Assembly: GCF_030272615.1 (NCBI RefSeq)
Contig: NC_081407.1
Span: 102,285,897-102,349,896, forward strand
Reading direction: 5' to 3'
Length of the DNA stretch: 64,000 bases
Source of the DNA: Cryptomeria japonica
Lineage: Eukaryota; Streptophyta; Pinopsida; Cupressales; Cupressaceae
The translations under genes and the position numbers were made by a program. How positions within the stretch are numbered: the stretch's first letter is position 1; every line of letters begins with the position of its first letter. Shown piece after piece: positions 33,595-47,039 of the stretch. The notes beneath the pieces are model-generated. The model was not told the DNA's origin. It made no database searches and was given only the letters and a program-made list of their open reading frames with translations.

Positions 33595-34905
33595 TATACT
33601 AGTCCTTTTCCCTACTGCAATAACAATTCTAGATCCTTCCTAGATCTCACAACCATCATCCTGGAAAACAACATTGTAACCATTTTTGCACATTTGTCCA
33701 ACACTCAATAGATTATGATGTAAACCCTTCACATAGTAAACATTGTCAATATTATGCTTTCCATAAAACAAATAGAACCAAATCCCATAATTTGTGTTGT
33801 TTGATCATCTCTGAACCTAACATAACCACCATCATACTTATCAAGTTTCACAAACTTACTTTTGTCACCAGTCATGTGATTTGAACATCCACTATAAATT
33901 AGCCATGATTCATTTCTATATATTCTAGCACGTAAAGCAGTAGCAATAGTCTTAGGAATATCAATCTTAGGTAAATCTCTTTCGAACAAGAACAAATAAT
34001 CACCATCTTCATAATCTGATTCATCATCTAAAATACCATCATCATCTTTAATATATAAATAGGCGTTGTTATCAAATTATCCTTTATCTTCTATGAATTG
34101 TTGTCTTAAACCTTTGTTCGAACATCTAGTAGCAATATGACCAATCTTTCCACATGTAAAGCATTTAAGGGGTAACATACATTTGTATTTGTCAGTGTCT
34201 TTCTTCAGTTTTGTCACAAAGTTTGCTTCCATTTCATTTGAACTTTCATCTCTTAGATCTTCCTTAGATGCTTTAAAAGTTTCAAATGCTAATAGAGTAC
34301 CATAAAGTTGCTCCCTAGTAAACTTCTTTGGATCATGTAGGTTTATTCAATAGTTAAGATCTTATCATTGTAGCTTTTTGGTAGGGACATCAAAGTCTTC
34401 TCAATTATGTCTTTATTTATCAAGCAAGGTCTTTGATTTTATTTACCGCACTATCAACCTTCTGAGAATAGCTAGTTATGTCTTCTCCTTCTTCCATTTT
34501 CAAGTTCTCATATCTACACTTAGCTGTTAGCTTCTTTGATACCTTAACTCTATCATTTCCTTCATAGATATCTCTCAACTTTTCCCAAACCTCATAAGAA
34601 GTATTCAATGAAATAACCTTTGTCAATTCAGTCTTGGTAAAGCACTAAAGATAACATACCTTGCTTTTTCATTCTGTTCATAAGCTTGAATCTCATCCAT
34701 AGTGGTAGGACCATTTGGTGGTTGAACATACATAGTTTCCACCTCTTTTCAAGTGTTTTATCCTAAAGATATCAGGTAGCCTCTCATCTTCACTTTACAA
34801 AAACTATATTCATATTCTTCAAATATAAGAATAGTCAATTTATGTGCCATCGGATCAGGATCTACCTCAGGTAGTTAAACTCTTCTCCAAGGAACCAAAG
34901 CTCTT
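33595..34905 (-). pseudogene. Copia gag-protease remnant
   Basis: On the minus strand from right to left it shows a Gag (UBN2-like) part with VWEKLRDIYEGNDRVK and KMEEGEDITSYSQKV (about 34590-34440). Next is a complete zinc knuckle CFTCGKIGHIATRC (about 34170-34128), and then a protease segment WLIYSGCSNHMTGDKSKF (about 33910-33855), in which the catalytic Asp of D-S-G appears as Tyr. A GAG-pre-integrase start (VYYVKGLHHNLLSVGQMC, with YY/HH variants) lies at about 33750-33690. The rest of pol is gone at 33590, where the other LTR begins. Several shifts and stops are present. Confidence 0.85.
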
Positions 34906-34913
34906 AAATTAAT

Positions 34914-35866
34914 TGTTGAATATCTGGGCAACTAAGAGGGAGGGTGAATCAGTTGATAACTTAAATTAATTTCCTTTATCCCTTTGCACATATAGAGTAA
35001 CCAATAGAATTAATAAAGACAAATATAGTATGAAAATATAAACATATAATAGATTATTGAACACTAGTTATGGCATGGAAAACCCAAGAAGGGAAAAACC
35101 ACAGAGAATGTTGGTTCTCAATATAAAATGACAGTTAAGGTGACACTAGTTAAGGTGATTTTTACAAAGGGTAGCTCACTACTAGAATGCTCACTACCGA
35201 AGAAAGAGAGAAAGAAAAAAAGAATCCACCACTGTATCACAATCTACAAACCTAGACTACTTCTAGTTCCTCAATACCAACACACTTTCACACATATCCA
35301 AAAATCATATCTTTCTTTCCAATCTTACATATCTTCAATAACAATGCCACACTTTTTCATACAAACTCATCCATGTCACCATCATATATACACTGTCTTT
35401 GGGAAGCATAATCTTCTAGGTCAGCCAAGACAAAGATCTAAAATAGTTCAACACTAAACATTCTGGTTGTGGGAATGATTGAGAAGTAGATGACATCACA
35501 ACACACATAATTGGCTAGATAAATACATTACATTCATTACAAATTTCATACCCAAATTGTGACTCATACACAACTCTAGAGCTGCTACACATCCTTGAAT
35601 TTCAGGCTTAATCTGGACCTAAAAATCATTGTCCAATACAACAAAAATAAGAATGAATTCAAGATACACATGAATGGAATCGATCAAAACCATATCTAAA
35701 AGTCAAGAATATCAAGATAACCATCAACTCAACTAACCCATGCCGAAACACAACTTTTGGATCACCAAACAACAAAACCATATGATGACATCAATCACAA
35801 CCATTATGTTTACATAAATGACAACCAATCATAAACAATCATAATCATCAACATCACATTGCAACA
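34914..35866 (-). repeat. 5' LTR of the copia gag-protease remnant
   Basis: TGTTGAATAT to ATTGCAACA, 953 bp, next to the start of the gag frame. A degenerate primer site (ATTAATTTAAGAGC) lies at 34900-34913. It shares the words actaagagggagggtgaatc and ggaaaacccaagaagggaaaaa with the other LTRs. Confidence 0.65.
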
Positions 35867-36559
35867 AGTCATTCTTTTGTTTCTCAACTAATTTAGATAT
35901 AAGTTATAAGTTATTATTATTATAAGAATGATTATTGGTATTTATGGAAATGTTGACTTTATTAGTCTATTTTGTGAGATCTAAATGTTAACTTTATTAA
36001 TTAGAAAGTTGTATATTTTTACTTTAGGGAACACAAATTTCATATAAGTCAATAGAGATATGAGAAGCCTCCAAGTTAATATTCTATTGGAAGTGAACTA
36101 AGAAGTTAACATTAACAAATAAATTTCATTCTTATTTCTTAGGAAGAAAGAAAACTTAAGTATCTTTATTTAATTGACTTTATCTTGCTTGTCAGTTCTA
36201 GTTTGCTAGGAACCTCACACAAGGGTTGGGAGCTCTTTGTTATCTAAGAGCACGAGGGAAGCAATTTCTTTGTGCCTGGGTGGAAAATGCACTTGGACAA
36301 CATTTTTTATCTCACAAGAGCAGATGGAGAGGAGTTTGTGGCAATTGGAGATAATTTTTTATAGTATCTTTATATTTATAATTTCATGTAATATTGACCT
36401 CATGGCCATTTTGTATATGTAATTCAACCTATAAAATCTCACATTTGTATTATATCTTTGGGTAGAGAGAATATTGTAAATTTAAATTTTGAATTACTTA
36501 TATTTGAAATTATTCAATATTGGAAATTATGAGGAATTTTTGAATTTTATTATTTATGG
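35867..36559. other. AT-rich stretch, no gene seen
   Basis: No readable domain. A short G-rich part at 36220-36350 has no recognised match. Confidence 0.4.
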
Positions 36560-37480
36560 AAATTTGTGTCTTTGCACAAACTTTGGGCACAAGGAGAGGT
36601 ACCATCGAAGAGGGCCATAAAAAAATGAAGAGGAGATACAAAGCTAATTAGAGCTACATACGATAGATGGATCTTGTATGTGAACAAAATAACAAATCTG
36701 ATTGTCAAATGTAAAATTATGAGAATAGCATACAAAAATTATCACACCAACTGGGAGGGCTATGCCACTATCACCACCATAGATGTTGTGTATTAGATGA
36801 TGACTGAAGGGAAAAACATTGATCTTTGCATGAGCTTATTGTAAGATGTGTTGGATAATGTAGAATGTACCAAACAATCACATTACCACTTCTAGTATGA
36901 TAGTGTTATCATTTGTCTAGCATTTTACATTATGAACAATTGCCATCATTTTTGGAGAAGATGTGTGATACTACTAGGTTAGTTGTGGCTCAAATTTAAG
37001 ACCATGTTTGACATTTCAAAGATTCCACTTCATAAAAATGCAAGAAGAGAAAAAAAATAATATAATATGTTTCACAAATATATAGATTGTACTTTTTTCT
37101 AGTAGATAAAGACCATGATGGAGGCCACAAAATCACAAACCTCGTAAATACCCCAATTACCTTATGAGGTAATTGATGAAGAGATCGAGTCATATGCAAC
37201 TAATATATTAAGCCTCCCTATGGACCCTAAAGAAAAGGGATTCCCCATATATTGGGAATTTATGGATTCAATAAAGAAGAGTAAGATCAAAGAATATGTG
37301 GAGAACACCGAAGAGAAAATTTTATGAAAAATTGGTATCTGTTAAGAAAGAATTGGAAAAATAAAGTGAATCCATCCCTAGGAGATCTGGAGACCACGGG
37401 TAGGCACATCCTCTACAGAGCCTACATAAGGGGAAAGTAGCCAACTAAGAAAGACAATACTTTCCAATACACCTCCACAA
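36560..37480 (+). pseudogene. Decayed ORF distantly like ORF2 of the two-ORF LTR element
   Basis: The plus frame reads LIRATYDRWILYVNKITNLI, then NIDLCMSLL (stop) DVLDNVE, then YDSVIICLAFYIMNNCHHF. The last part aligns by eye with RIDVCEWLKDELIDNLGK and FGNLLVCLMLYITKQVLG of the minus-strand ORF at 19400-19300 (ID-C, then L-D-LDN, then C-L-YI). Further down, SLPMDPKEKGFPIYWEFMDS is readable. Stops are TAG/TAA where Gln is plausible. No LTRs are obvious around it. Confidence 0.4.
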
Positions 37481-38760
37481 AACAAAAATAAAGAGATAAA
37501 AGGATGTAAGATGTGTAATACTTTTGGGTTCTATATATGATGTGTGTTGTGTTTGTTTTTGTTATTTAGTTAAGTAGTTAATCTCCTTTCTAGATCTAAC
37601 TCATTATTTCATTAATAGGGCCGAGTTTGGGGTATAAGTTACAATACTAAGAAAGTCATTGTGGTTTCAAACTTTGATCTACATCACCCATAATTCGTTT
37701 TAATGAGGACCACATAAGAAAACCAGTAAGCACAAAAAACTATTGATCATAAACTTATTCAAATTTTTGAGGTCCATAAACAAAAAATGATATGATTAAA
37801 AGAGAGTTGCATAGTTTTTTATGTCTCCCTTATATTTCTTAAGAAATTATTTAAAAGTTGTAGAATGCATAATTTTTTTAAAAGTAATCTTTCTCAAATA
37901 TTTCAATGATTATTAAAATAAAAAAAATCTTCTTTCATGCTACCATATTTCCCAATAAACTTTAATCTTTTTTTATCTTAAGCATGATTCTTAGTAAAAG
38001 TAATCCATTCATATTACCTCGAGTCAAAATAATTTATAAGAAATATAATTTTTATCTAAGAACTAATTATTTGGAATTATAATTTTGAGTTATTTCATAT
38101 GTATACATTATTGAGATTATTTATGAAATATTTTTTGTTGCATATAAGTTTTCTTTCTAAGCATTAATTGATTAGATGTTCTATTAGTGAACTTTATATC
38201 ATAATATTATATTTATTATTACATATTTTTTTACTAGAGATGTCATTTTATAGTTTGATTGAATGTATTGTTTGTGTCTTATGTTTAGATTTAGATTTTT
38301 GTGACCATGTAAAATTAATAAGAAAACTATACACATTTATACGAGGTTAATGTTTTTGTATTCATTTGAAATGGATGTTTTTTATTATATACTTGTATTT
38401 CTTAACTTAATATTCAAATTAATTGTCCTTTACAAAATTAATTCATATAAAACCTTTCCAACTATAAAAAATCCTATTGGAAATAAATTTTTGCTAGTCA
38501 AATAGTCATAAAAAAAATGATAAAAATGAGAAATAAGCTTATATTTTATAAAACACCTTAATTGCTACAAATTTAACATTTAGACAATTAGCTATATCTA
38601 AAGATTTAAAAATTAAAGATCTTTTTTCAAAATGCTTGAATTTTGTTTATTTTTTAAAATCAGATAAATAAATAAAAAATTCTTATATTAAATATTTTCT
38701 TTCAAACGAAATCATATATAAACACCAAACAATGAGATGTAATTCTTAATGTGATTTCCA
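37481..38760. other. AT-rich stretch, no gene seen
   Basis: Only A/T-rich runs and short chance frames. Confidence 0.4.
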
Positions 38761-38764
38761 AAAA

Positions 38765-38767
<3 letters not shown>

Positions 38768-38814
<47 letters not shown>
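38768..38814. repeat. (CT)n microsatellite
   Basis: About 23 uninterrupted CT units followed directly by the 73-bp duplication. Confidence 0.97.
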
Positions 38815-38815
<1 letters not shown>

Positions 38816-38817
<2 letters not shown>

Positions 38818-38961
38818 TAAAATTATAAATATTTGTGATTTTAATGGAAACTAGATTTCTCACTCAAAATATATCTTATACGACGCTCCATAAAATTATA
38901 AATATTTGTGATTTTAATGGAAACTAGATTTCTCACTCAAAATATATCTTATACGACGCTC
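38816..38961. repeat. 73-bp perfect tandem duplication
   Basis: Copies at 38816-38888 and 38889-38961 are identical by eye, with a few bases of a third copy (cataaa) after them. Confidence 0.95.
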
Positions 38962-41349
38962 CATAAATTTTGACATTTGACTGCATGCTTGACAATTAAT
39001 CATCATTTCTTTTGTAGTTGGTCAAACACGAAAAGAAATATGGGTGTCTTCTAGATAAGAAATACTTGACAATAGTTCTAAAGAAGAGAAATTTGACATT
39101 TCTTTAGTTTGAATGAATGAATTTTTATTTTGACAATTTTTGAATAATAAAAAATTGAAAGTAATTCTATGTTTATTAATGTTTTGGAGTGTTTGAATTA
39201 ATAATTAGAAGTGATATAAATACTTTTTGTTGGTAATAAAATTTATATTTATATGTATTTTTATGTTATTAATTAAAAAAATTAATTATACAAATATTTT
39301 TCATGTGTCATTTTGGATATAAATATCTATATCTTACTACTTGTCAAAATGTTTTTTTGGTGAATTTTATTTTAATTTTGTTTACATAATGTAAAAAAAT
39401 TGTAGCAATCTTATCTAATACTATCTATAGTATCTTTAATATCTCTATATAGAATTTGTGTCCAATCATATAATTCTAACTTAGAATTAGTAAAAATATT
39501 GAAATATATAAAAATTATAGATATTTACATCTTATCAACCATTTTTTATCTTTTAGAAGTCAACTTATGTTGTGTCACTCGATGAGATTTGTATATAGTT
39601 TCTTTCAAAAAAATATTGAATTTATGGTTCGAAAATTAAATTTCTTTATTTAATTTTTCAAAGAAATACACTAAGCTCAAGCAATTTTTTGAAAAAATAC
39701 TAATTTAATTATAAATTATTTAGATGTAACAAGTTGTCTAAATAATAGGTCTATAATAGTTGATTAGGAAATTATCTAGACCTTATAAATATTATAAGGA
39801 AATGTCCCTATTATAATGGAAAGATACAAAGAAAAGAAGTAAGGGAGGGAGATATAGAGATAGAAAAATGAAGAAATTAAGATGTAATGAAAATAAACGT
39901 GATATTATATTGTATTGGACTAATAAATAAATAGATTGTCATATATGAAAGTAGCTATGGTGTGTAATGGATGGTGACCTTACAATAGTGGGTTACACTT
40001 TTTAACCTACTTTTACACTAAAACAAACATTTTGAAAAAAAACTTCACATTCGGACACCTATTATCGCTAAATCGTAAGGAATTTGTAGATGATGTAAAC
40101 TAGTGATTTGTGACATTTTGTATGTAGATTCTAAATATTTTTTTATTTTTTATTTTTTTGGAAACAATTTTTATCCATTTTTCTATCTCCCTCGAAGACT
40201 ATTTTTTAACATTAAACATATTTTAAAAGTGAAACTCACTTGGTAATGCATAACTTTTTTTCTAAAATCGATAAAAAATGTGATTCTTTAGAATTTAGGT
40301 TTGTAACATTGATATCTAATGTTTGCAATTGGTTTCATAACATTATGTTCAATATTTTATATTTTATTAAGTTTTGAAGTTGAGTTAACTATAATTTAGA
40401 AATATTATCAGTAGGTCTATGTTTGTGTTGGTCTTAATCATTGTTATTTTGTAGACTGTTTTGTGGGCTTGCCCCATTTTCATTTTGCTTTTGCTGCTGG
40501 TTTTGGACTTTAATGCTTTTATTCAGGTTTTTTGTAAAACTTTTGGGTTTCGAGTCCCTGTAAAACCTGTTTACCTTTATCAAAAACTAAAATTTAGAAA
40601 TAGGTTAATTTGGTAACTCATAACTTATTGTGTATGTATTGAAATTCAGTTTTTTTTTGTTGCAAAGAGGACTTCAATACGTATTGCATATATATTTTTC
40701 AGATTTTTTTTCATTTGTTTACTATTTTTCCATAATCATTGAACAAAGAAGTTGATGTTTGGTGAAAAACCTATGTTTAGTTAAACTAAAAAATAAATAA
40801 ATCATAATTAACTTAATATATATTAAAATTATAGTAATTGAAAAGCTCGCTTTCAGTACTACTGTCATGAATTTGGGTTTGTTAAGGTTCCATTTGAGCC
40901 TTTAATTAGAGTTTCAAAGGCTAGAAATCTACAAAAAAATGAAGATTGGGGAGGGAGATGCATAGAAAGCATGTTCGATAAAACATATGTTCGATCAAAG
41001 GGGGTTTCATCAGTTGACATATTAGGGTTTGATTCAACATATGTTCTATTGAACATAATCGGCACAATTTTTTTTATAAAGACCATGTTCAATAGGACAT
41101 GGGGCTTATATTAAGGACCAACGTTTGATAGAATCCCCTATCAACTCTTTTTTTTTTCATTAAGATTCTATATACATTAGGTGTATAAATTATTTTTGAT
41201 AATAAAAGAAGCATAACAAGGGTGTTGGCCCTTTACACTAACAACCCAAAGCTAGCATTAAGAACTAACAACACACTTTACAACATCAAAATTAGAATAA
41301 GATTCTTAGCACTCTTAGCAGTATATAAAAAAATCCTAAGCATCTAAAA
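38962..41349. other. AT-rich stretch, no gene seen
   Basis: Non-coding by eye. At 40970-41130 a short motif (atgttcgat and variants such as atgttctat or gttcaatag) recurs about five times on both strands. Confidence 0.4.
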
Positions 41350-41710
41350 TCAGCCAACCAGTGGCTACTTGAGTGCATTGCTCTAGTCTTCAATGAGGAA
41401 CTTAAAAAGCTCCTTATAGTTGCCTTCTTTTTCAACATCTATTCCCAACACTTTCTTTTCCATTAGGCATATAGAGGTGGTCGAATTGCACATCACATGT
41501 AGGTTGAACTTGGAAATACTAATGATCTTACTCTCCATCTATGACACTTTCTTATTCTTCAGGTCCTCCAATTTTGTTGTAGTAGTCTTGTAGTTATCAT
41601 AGGTTCTCGCACTCCCCTCTTGGTGAGTGTCTTCTTCCTTTGGCATGGCCTCTTGAGTCAAGTCCACTAGTTTAGTTTTGCACTATCAACATGTGTTGAA
41701 TTGTCATTGG
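41350..41710 (-). pseudogene. Weak decayed ORF, coiled-coil-like
   Basis: The minus frame reads TTTKLEDLKNKKVS, then ISISKFNLHVMCNSTTSICL, then KEGNYKELFKFLIEDWSNAL. It is like the C-terminal coiled parts of retroelement accessory proteins, but no family is recognised. Confidence 0.3.
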
Positions 41711-43316
41711 TGGACTTATCCAACTTCTCATCCTTCCCCATGTCAAAAGATGAAACAAGTGTTTCATGGGAAGGACGTGAGGGGCAATATGTGAAGGGAT
41801 AGTATCCACCCCCCCTCCCCCAAAGTGGACACCATGTGCATGAGAATTCAAAAAATGAAGAGTGGGAAAATTACATATCTTGGTTAATAGATTTATAATA
41901 ATATATGGTATATAAATTGTTATTAGTATATTTGCAAATAATCTAAATGTACATAATCTAAATTTTATTTTAAGATACATAATTATTCTTATATATTTCA
42001 ATGATTATTAATCTCAAACATCTTCTTTCATGTTACCATAATGCATAATAAACTTTATTCTTTTTATCTTCTTTTTTCTTTAATTATTTGATTAAGAAAT
42101 TCTAAATAACAAATTACAAATACAATTTACAATATTGTTGAGTAGTAGAAACCAACAAATCTTGTTGAAAAGATAACAAAAGGAGCAAGAAAGGAGCAAA
42201 CGGATACACAATACCAAATAGAGTAGACAACAACATACAAAAGGTCAATAAAGACACCTCCAAAAAAAGATAATTGTTGTAATGAGAGTACAAAGAAACA
42301 AGTCTATACAACTCTAGGAAAAAACACTCGCACAAATGAGTGTGAAGCCATGAAAATAAAAAGTGCATTCCCATCATATTCTGTAAGTTGATATTCCACA
42401 CTAACTTCCATCACACGAACATGTTTGCATTACATTCTAGAGGAGGTAGAGGAGATCTCTAATTCTCATTGCAATTATAGTGTCTTATGAAGTTTTTCTT
42501 TACCCATTGCAACTTCTTCCAGTGTTCTAAACCCACCCCTCTCACATCTTCTCCCAATGATGTTGTTGTTGTTGTAGATTGCAAAAAAGGAGCCTATAAC
42601 CAGTCTATCTTAACAATCCACATTCCATAGGATAGATCAAATCAATTGAGAAGTGTTAAGTAATTCTTGTAACTAAATATACATCCTAAGTAGATGCCAA
42701 ACTAATTTGAGGGGAACTAGGCATAATTTTGGCTTGAAGTTGTGATAATTTTCTTTTTCTTTTTGGTCAAGATCATTGCTCACAATGTTGTTATCTTTTA
42801 AGAAGAATGCTATTATTAGCACTTAGATATCCAAATAAGAGAAAATATTTAAAATGTCAATCTCAAGGGGAGAAACAGAATGAGAGAATGCATCTTAGCA
42901 TCGAATTTTCTATATGTTTGTTATTAAGATAAGACAACATGAGTTGGAAATGAGTAGAAGAGAGTCTAAGAAGACTAGATTTCTATGACCAAGAGGAATG
43001 GAAAAGGGTTGGTATGGTCACTGCAAGAGTAGTCTATAAACTCTAAACATGTGGACAAAACCAAAATCAATATTGGATTGTTTCAATCTTATCATGATAA
43101 GCACAAGATTGAGGTGGGAAAAATAATTTAAGGTAAGTTCCCACTAGGATTTTGGCATACAAAAGCTTCTAAGAAGTGAGTTGGGATTGTGAGTTGGTTT
43201 TGAACTTCCAAATTCTCAAGCTGAGTTTATCCCACTTGGGTCTACTGCAGTTTGAATTCCAAATAGAATTAAGCTAGCATGAATAGGCCAAGCAAGGCAC
43301 TAGTTGTTTATAAAGA
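41711..43316. other. No gene recognised
   Basis: Mixed-composition non-coding sequence. No repeat or domain was identified. Confidence 0.4.
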
Positions 43317-45062
43317 TGTTGAACACAATGTACCACTAAGAGGGGGTGAATAAGTGGTTTCCAAAAACTCTTTCACCTTTTGATCCTAAGAGTGAGTACC
43401 GGTACGCAAAGCAAACACAAGTAAACCTACAAGTGAGATAATGCAAGACTTCACAATGCAATCACACAAAGGCACATCACATGACACCGATATATACGAG
43501 GAAAACCCAAGATGGGAAAAACCTTGGTGAGAAAAGATGTTGGAGTCTATTGCTCCAATCTAGCCTCATAATGAAAATATTGGTTACAATATTTAGGGAA
43601 CCAACCCAAGGAGCACCACTCTTGATTTAGGGAACCAACCCAAGGAGCACCAACCCCTAATTTAGGGCACCAACCCCTACTGATTTTATGGGCACCAACC
43701 CAAAGGAGCACCAAACTCCAACTCAATGAGATACAATAGATAAATTCAATACAATAGTTATAATCTAGTTACAAATGAGTTTTGTATCCTCATAGATATG
43801 TCTCTTCACCGGTCCACCTCTGCTCTACTCGGCCTTTTCCTTGTCTGCTCTCCTCTCACTCTCTTCCTCTGCTCACCTCTACTCACTGCAGATCCCTTAC
43901 TGGTTCAAGATCTACCGGTTGTCTATCTTTCCACCTGGTTACCGGTTACTTCCATAGTACTGGTTAAACCCTGCTCAATCCTTGCCTACTTTTGCTTCTT
44001 TCCTATTACTATTTCTTTCATGTCGGTTCTAACACTACTAGTTATCTTGACTGATGCACTTCTTATAGTTTGTCGGAATCTCAGACCTTTACTGATTAGT
44101 CCCTTGCTAAGCCTTCTTACCAGTTGCACCTCCAAATTCTCAGTTGCTTAACTCTCATAGTTAGATCAATCCTTTTCTTTCAACTGGCATCACACCTTCT
44201 AAAATAATCCTCCAATAGCCCCATTTCATCAATTTTGACTTGCATATTTATAAACAAGTCTTCCCGCCAAAAACCAATTCAAACTTCATGTGGTTAGGGT
44301 TTCTTCATAGACCTTGAGGTACACCAAATCTAATCAGATCTCCTTCCAAAGATCGACCACTTGCAACAAATAAATCAAACTCCACCAATATCACAACTTC
44401 CAATACATGTTTGCTAAGTTTAGCAAATATAGAGAGTCTGTCAGAAAGGCACTTGGTCAATCACCATAAAATGGTTTAGCAGATTGCATCACCAACCTCA
44501 TTCTGCACCTAAACGTTTCACATTGATTGATGCCTCCCTTCGATCACCTTTTTTTGACCTTCCTCGAGCCGCACACTTTTGCAACACATCCCATGATTTA
44601 CATGGTCTGCATTTAATGTTGATTGACTCTGCATCAACCTCGTTGGTGCACACTCCATCTACTACTACATGCATGTCTGCTACCTCAACTCCACATGGCA
44701 CCTTTGTCGACATGCACCTTAGCTCACTATGTTGATCCAACATGGTCACCGACCAATTACACACAACCGATGTATGCTTCATACTACTGGTCCCTCTTTG
44801 CCTACCAGTTCTCTAACCCTGTTGGTATATCTTTCCTTACTAGTTACACTTCATACCTTCACCTTCCTTGTGTCGGTGGATCATTTCAGCTCGGTCTTCA
44901 CACATACTGGTTCTCATCTCCATGTTGTCGGTGTATCATATTCATCGATCATTATCCTTTCAAATCAGCATGTTCATCTTCATCTGAAGAGAGACTTTCA
45001 CTTGTGTACTTTCTAGCATACCAGTAGCCCTATTTACCAATGAACACTACATCTGCCTTCAT
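43317..45062 (-). repeat. LTR-like block, minus orientation
   Basis: Starts TGTTGAACAC, followed by the LTR words accactaagagggggtgaat and ggaaaacccaagatgggaaaaa seen in the other copia-type LTRs. The right end is set where another LTR seems to start (tgttggtgtaatgg). No primer site or tract was found beside it, so it may be a solo or truncated LTR. An internal triplication of gaaccaacccaaggagcac lies at 43600-43710. Confidence 0.5.
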
Positions 45063-46281
45063 GTTGGTGTAATGGTTGAAAAATGGTGAATGATAAATTA
45101 AGAAAGAAAACTACCCTTTCCCTCAAAGAGAGATGAGAGTTTCGCTATCAATTACCATTCAAGAACTTTTCACCATTACATTAGGAAGGGGGAAGGATAA
45201 ACCACTAGATCCAATCTCTCCACACAAAGATGGTAGATTGAATTTTGAATGCTAAGTTGATCCCCTCTTCCTTGTTTGATTTAGAAAGGAAATTGATTGA
45301 ATTATGTAGTGAAAAAGTGACAAAGAATCGATTATAACTTGAGATCGGAATATGGGATGAAGCTGTGCACTTGGATCTGGCAATGAAATGTTGAGATGAA
45401 GTCGCCCTACAAATTTGAGGAAAAGTTGATAGGACTGTGGTGGGAATGTACATGGTCCTCCAAAAAAATCCGCAAAACGAAAAGGGTTTTTCTGCCTCTA
45501 CAAATGAAGCCCGAATCTGAAAGTACAGTTGCACACCTACAGCCTACACATAGAAAAGAGAGGAAAATGGGTTGTGATTGGGGGTTTGCCTTTAGGTCAA
45601 ACCCTAGTTTTGGAATTAACCAAGTAATGAAAGAAAGTACTTGCAAGTAGATGTAAACGAGGGACTCAATTGTAAATCACCTCAAGGGAGGTTGTAGTAG
45701 CAATGTTGATAGAAATGCTTGTGTGGGATTGAATGTTGAAATCGATATCCTCTTCAATGGTTGAATCCTTGACTTGAATGCAACACCTAGCCTTGAAGGG
45801 AGACTTGAGAATGCTCAATGCTAGAAAAGAATGCTTGAATGCTTGAATGCTCTTGAATGCTTGATCGCTTGTGAATTTCCCACTCATCCAACTTATCCAA
45901 CTTCAACTTATTCAAATGAGAGGATGAATGCCCCTTAAATACATGTTAGTGGATTTGAATTTCGTCACGGGCCAACATCGGGGGAGTTTCTTGCCCGAGG
46001 CATAACCCACAATGCATTCTCTAGGAAGTGTCCTGCCCCAAAATAGGGCAGGGACAGGGGTGCCATGCCCCTATCCAAGGGGGGATAGTGGTGCTACACC
46101 TCTTTCCTACCCCTTTCTCTAGGGTAGAATGTGGTCGGGGTGATACAGAGGCCAAGGAAGAAGTTATTTTCACAAGCCGAGCACTCTTTGGTCTTCGATC
46201 AGGCTAGAGGATTTGAGTCCACATGCATGAGGACCCTAATGCAGTAAAAAATTTCTAGGGTCACAATTTTATGACACTACA
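45063..46281 (-). repeat. 3' LTR of a Tat-like Ty3/gypsy element
   Basis: On the minus strand it starts TGTAGTGTCATAAAATTG right after a purine tract (46283-46297), and it contains a TATA-like word (GTATTTAAG, near 45938). The left end is approximate. Confidence 0.55.
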
Positions 46282-46282
46282 T

Positions 46283-46297
46283 TTAGCCCCCACTTTA
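46283..46297 (-). other. Polypurine tract of the gag-protease Tat-like element
   Basis: The minus strand reads AAAGTGGGGGCTAAA, followed by TGTAGTG. The same arrangement with a variant sequence is found at 52861-52874. Confidence 0.6.
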
Positions 46298-47039
46298 GCA
46301 GGAGTATAAGTGTACACCAATACTATCGGTAAAGTACAAGGAAACAAGATTGAAAGACTTTCACCATGTCAAGGAGGCAAGATGTGCCAAGCCCCTTGTG
46401 GACTTAGCATCTTACAACTTTGATTAACAAAGTAAAAGGAAAGATAGAGAAGGGGAGAACCATGACTGCAAGTAGCAAAGTTCCCTTCACTATGAGTCAT
46501 GAAAGAAAGGATACAAAGATTACAAAGAAAAACAAAGTTCACTAAGTAATTTTAAGCATTCACAAGAAGGAAAATGTGAGTGGAGTGTATGCCCCCATGT
46601 TAAAGCAATCACATGTGCCTTATCGAGAGTGATTTATTTAAGGTAGGATACACCCAAAAGAGAGAGAATAAAGGGAGCACGTTATCGCAAGGATTTAGCC
46701 CCCCAATCGAGGTATAAACCCAAGGATAATGAACACAAAACACAAGGTAGTGTCACTTTCCTCGGGGTCAGTATATTGTTTGATAACTCATGTATATCAT
46801 GTATGTATATACATATAATTATCTTCATTCCACAAAGGACATTACCTTAGAAGAAAGGGAAGAGAGGATGTATTTTGACTCAACATGAAAGAGACCAAGA
46901 AAAGATCTCAATGCTTTGCAGTGAGTAGACATTAAGGGAACAATAGAAGAATAGGGATACACATAGAAGAGTGGTCAAAAAAGAGAAAGAAAGGAGACAG
47001 AGAAAGATCTACAGTGCTAATATTGCTAATCTAGCATGA
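46298..47039 (-). other. Untranslated part of the Tat-like element
   Basis: Purine-rich on the plus strand with no readable domain. In other members of this lineage pol would be expected before this point, so pol appears deleted or never present. Confidence 0.4.

Noticed and set aside
43782-44151. Leu/Ser-rich overlapping plus-strand frames
   Set aside because: They lie in an LTR-like block with no domain; likely chance frames in pyrimidine-rich sequence.
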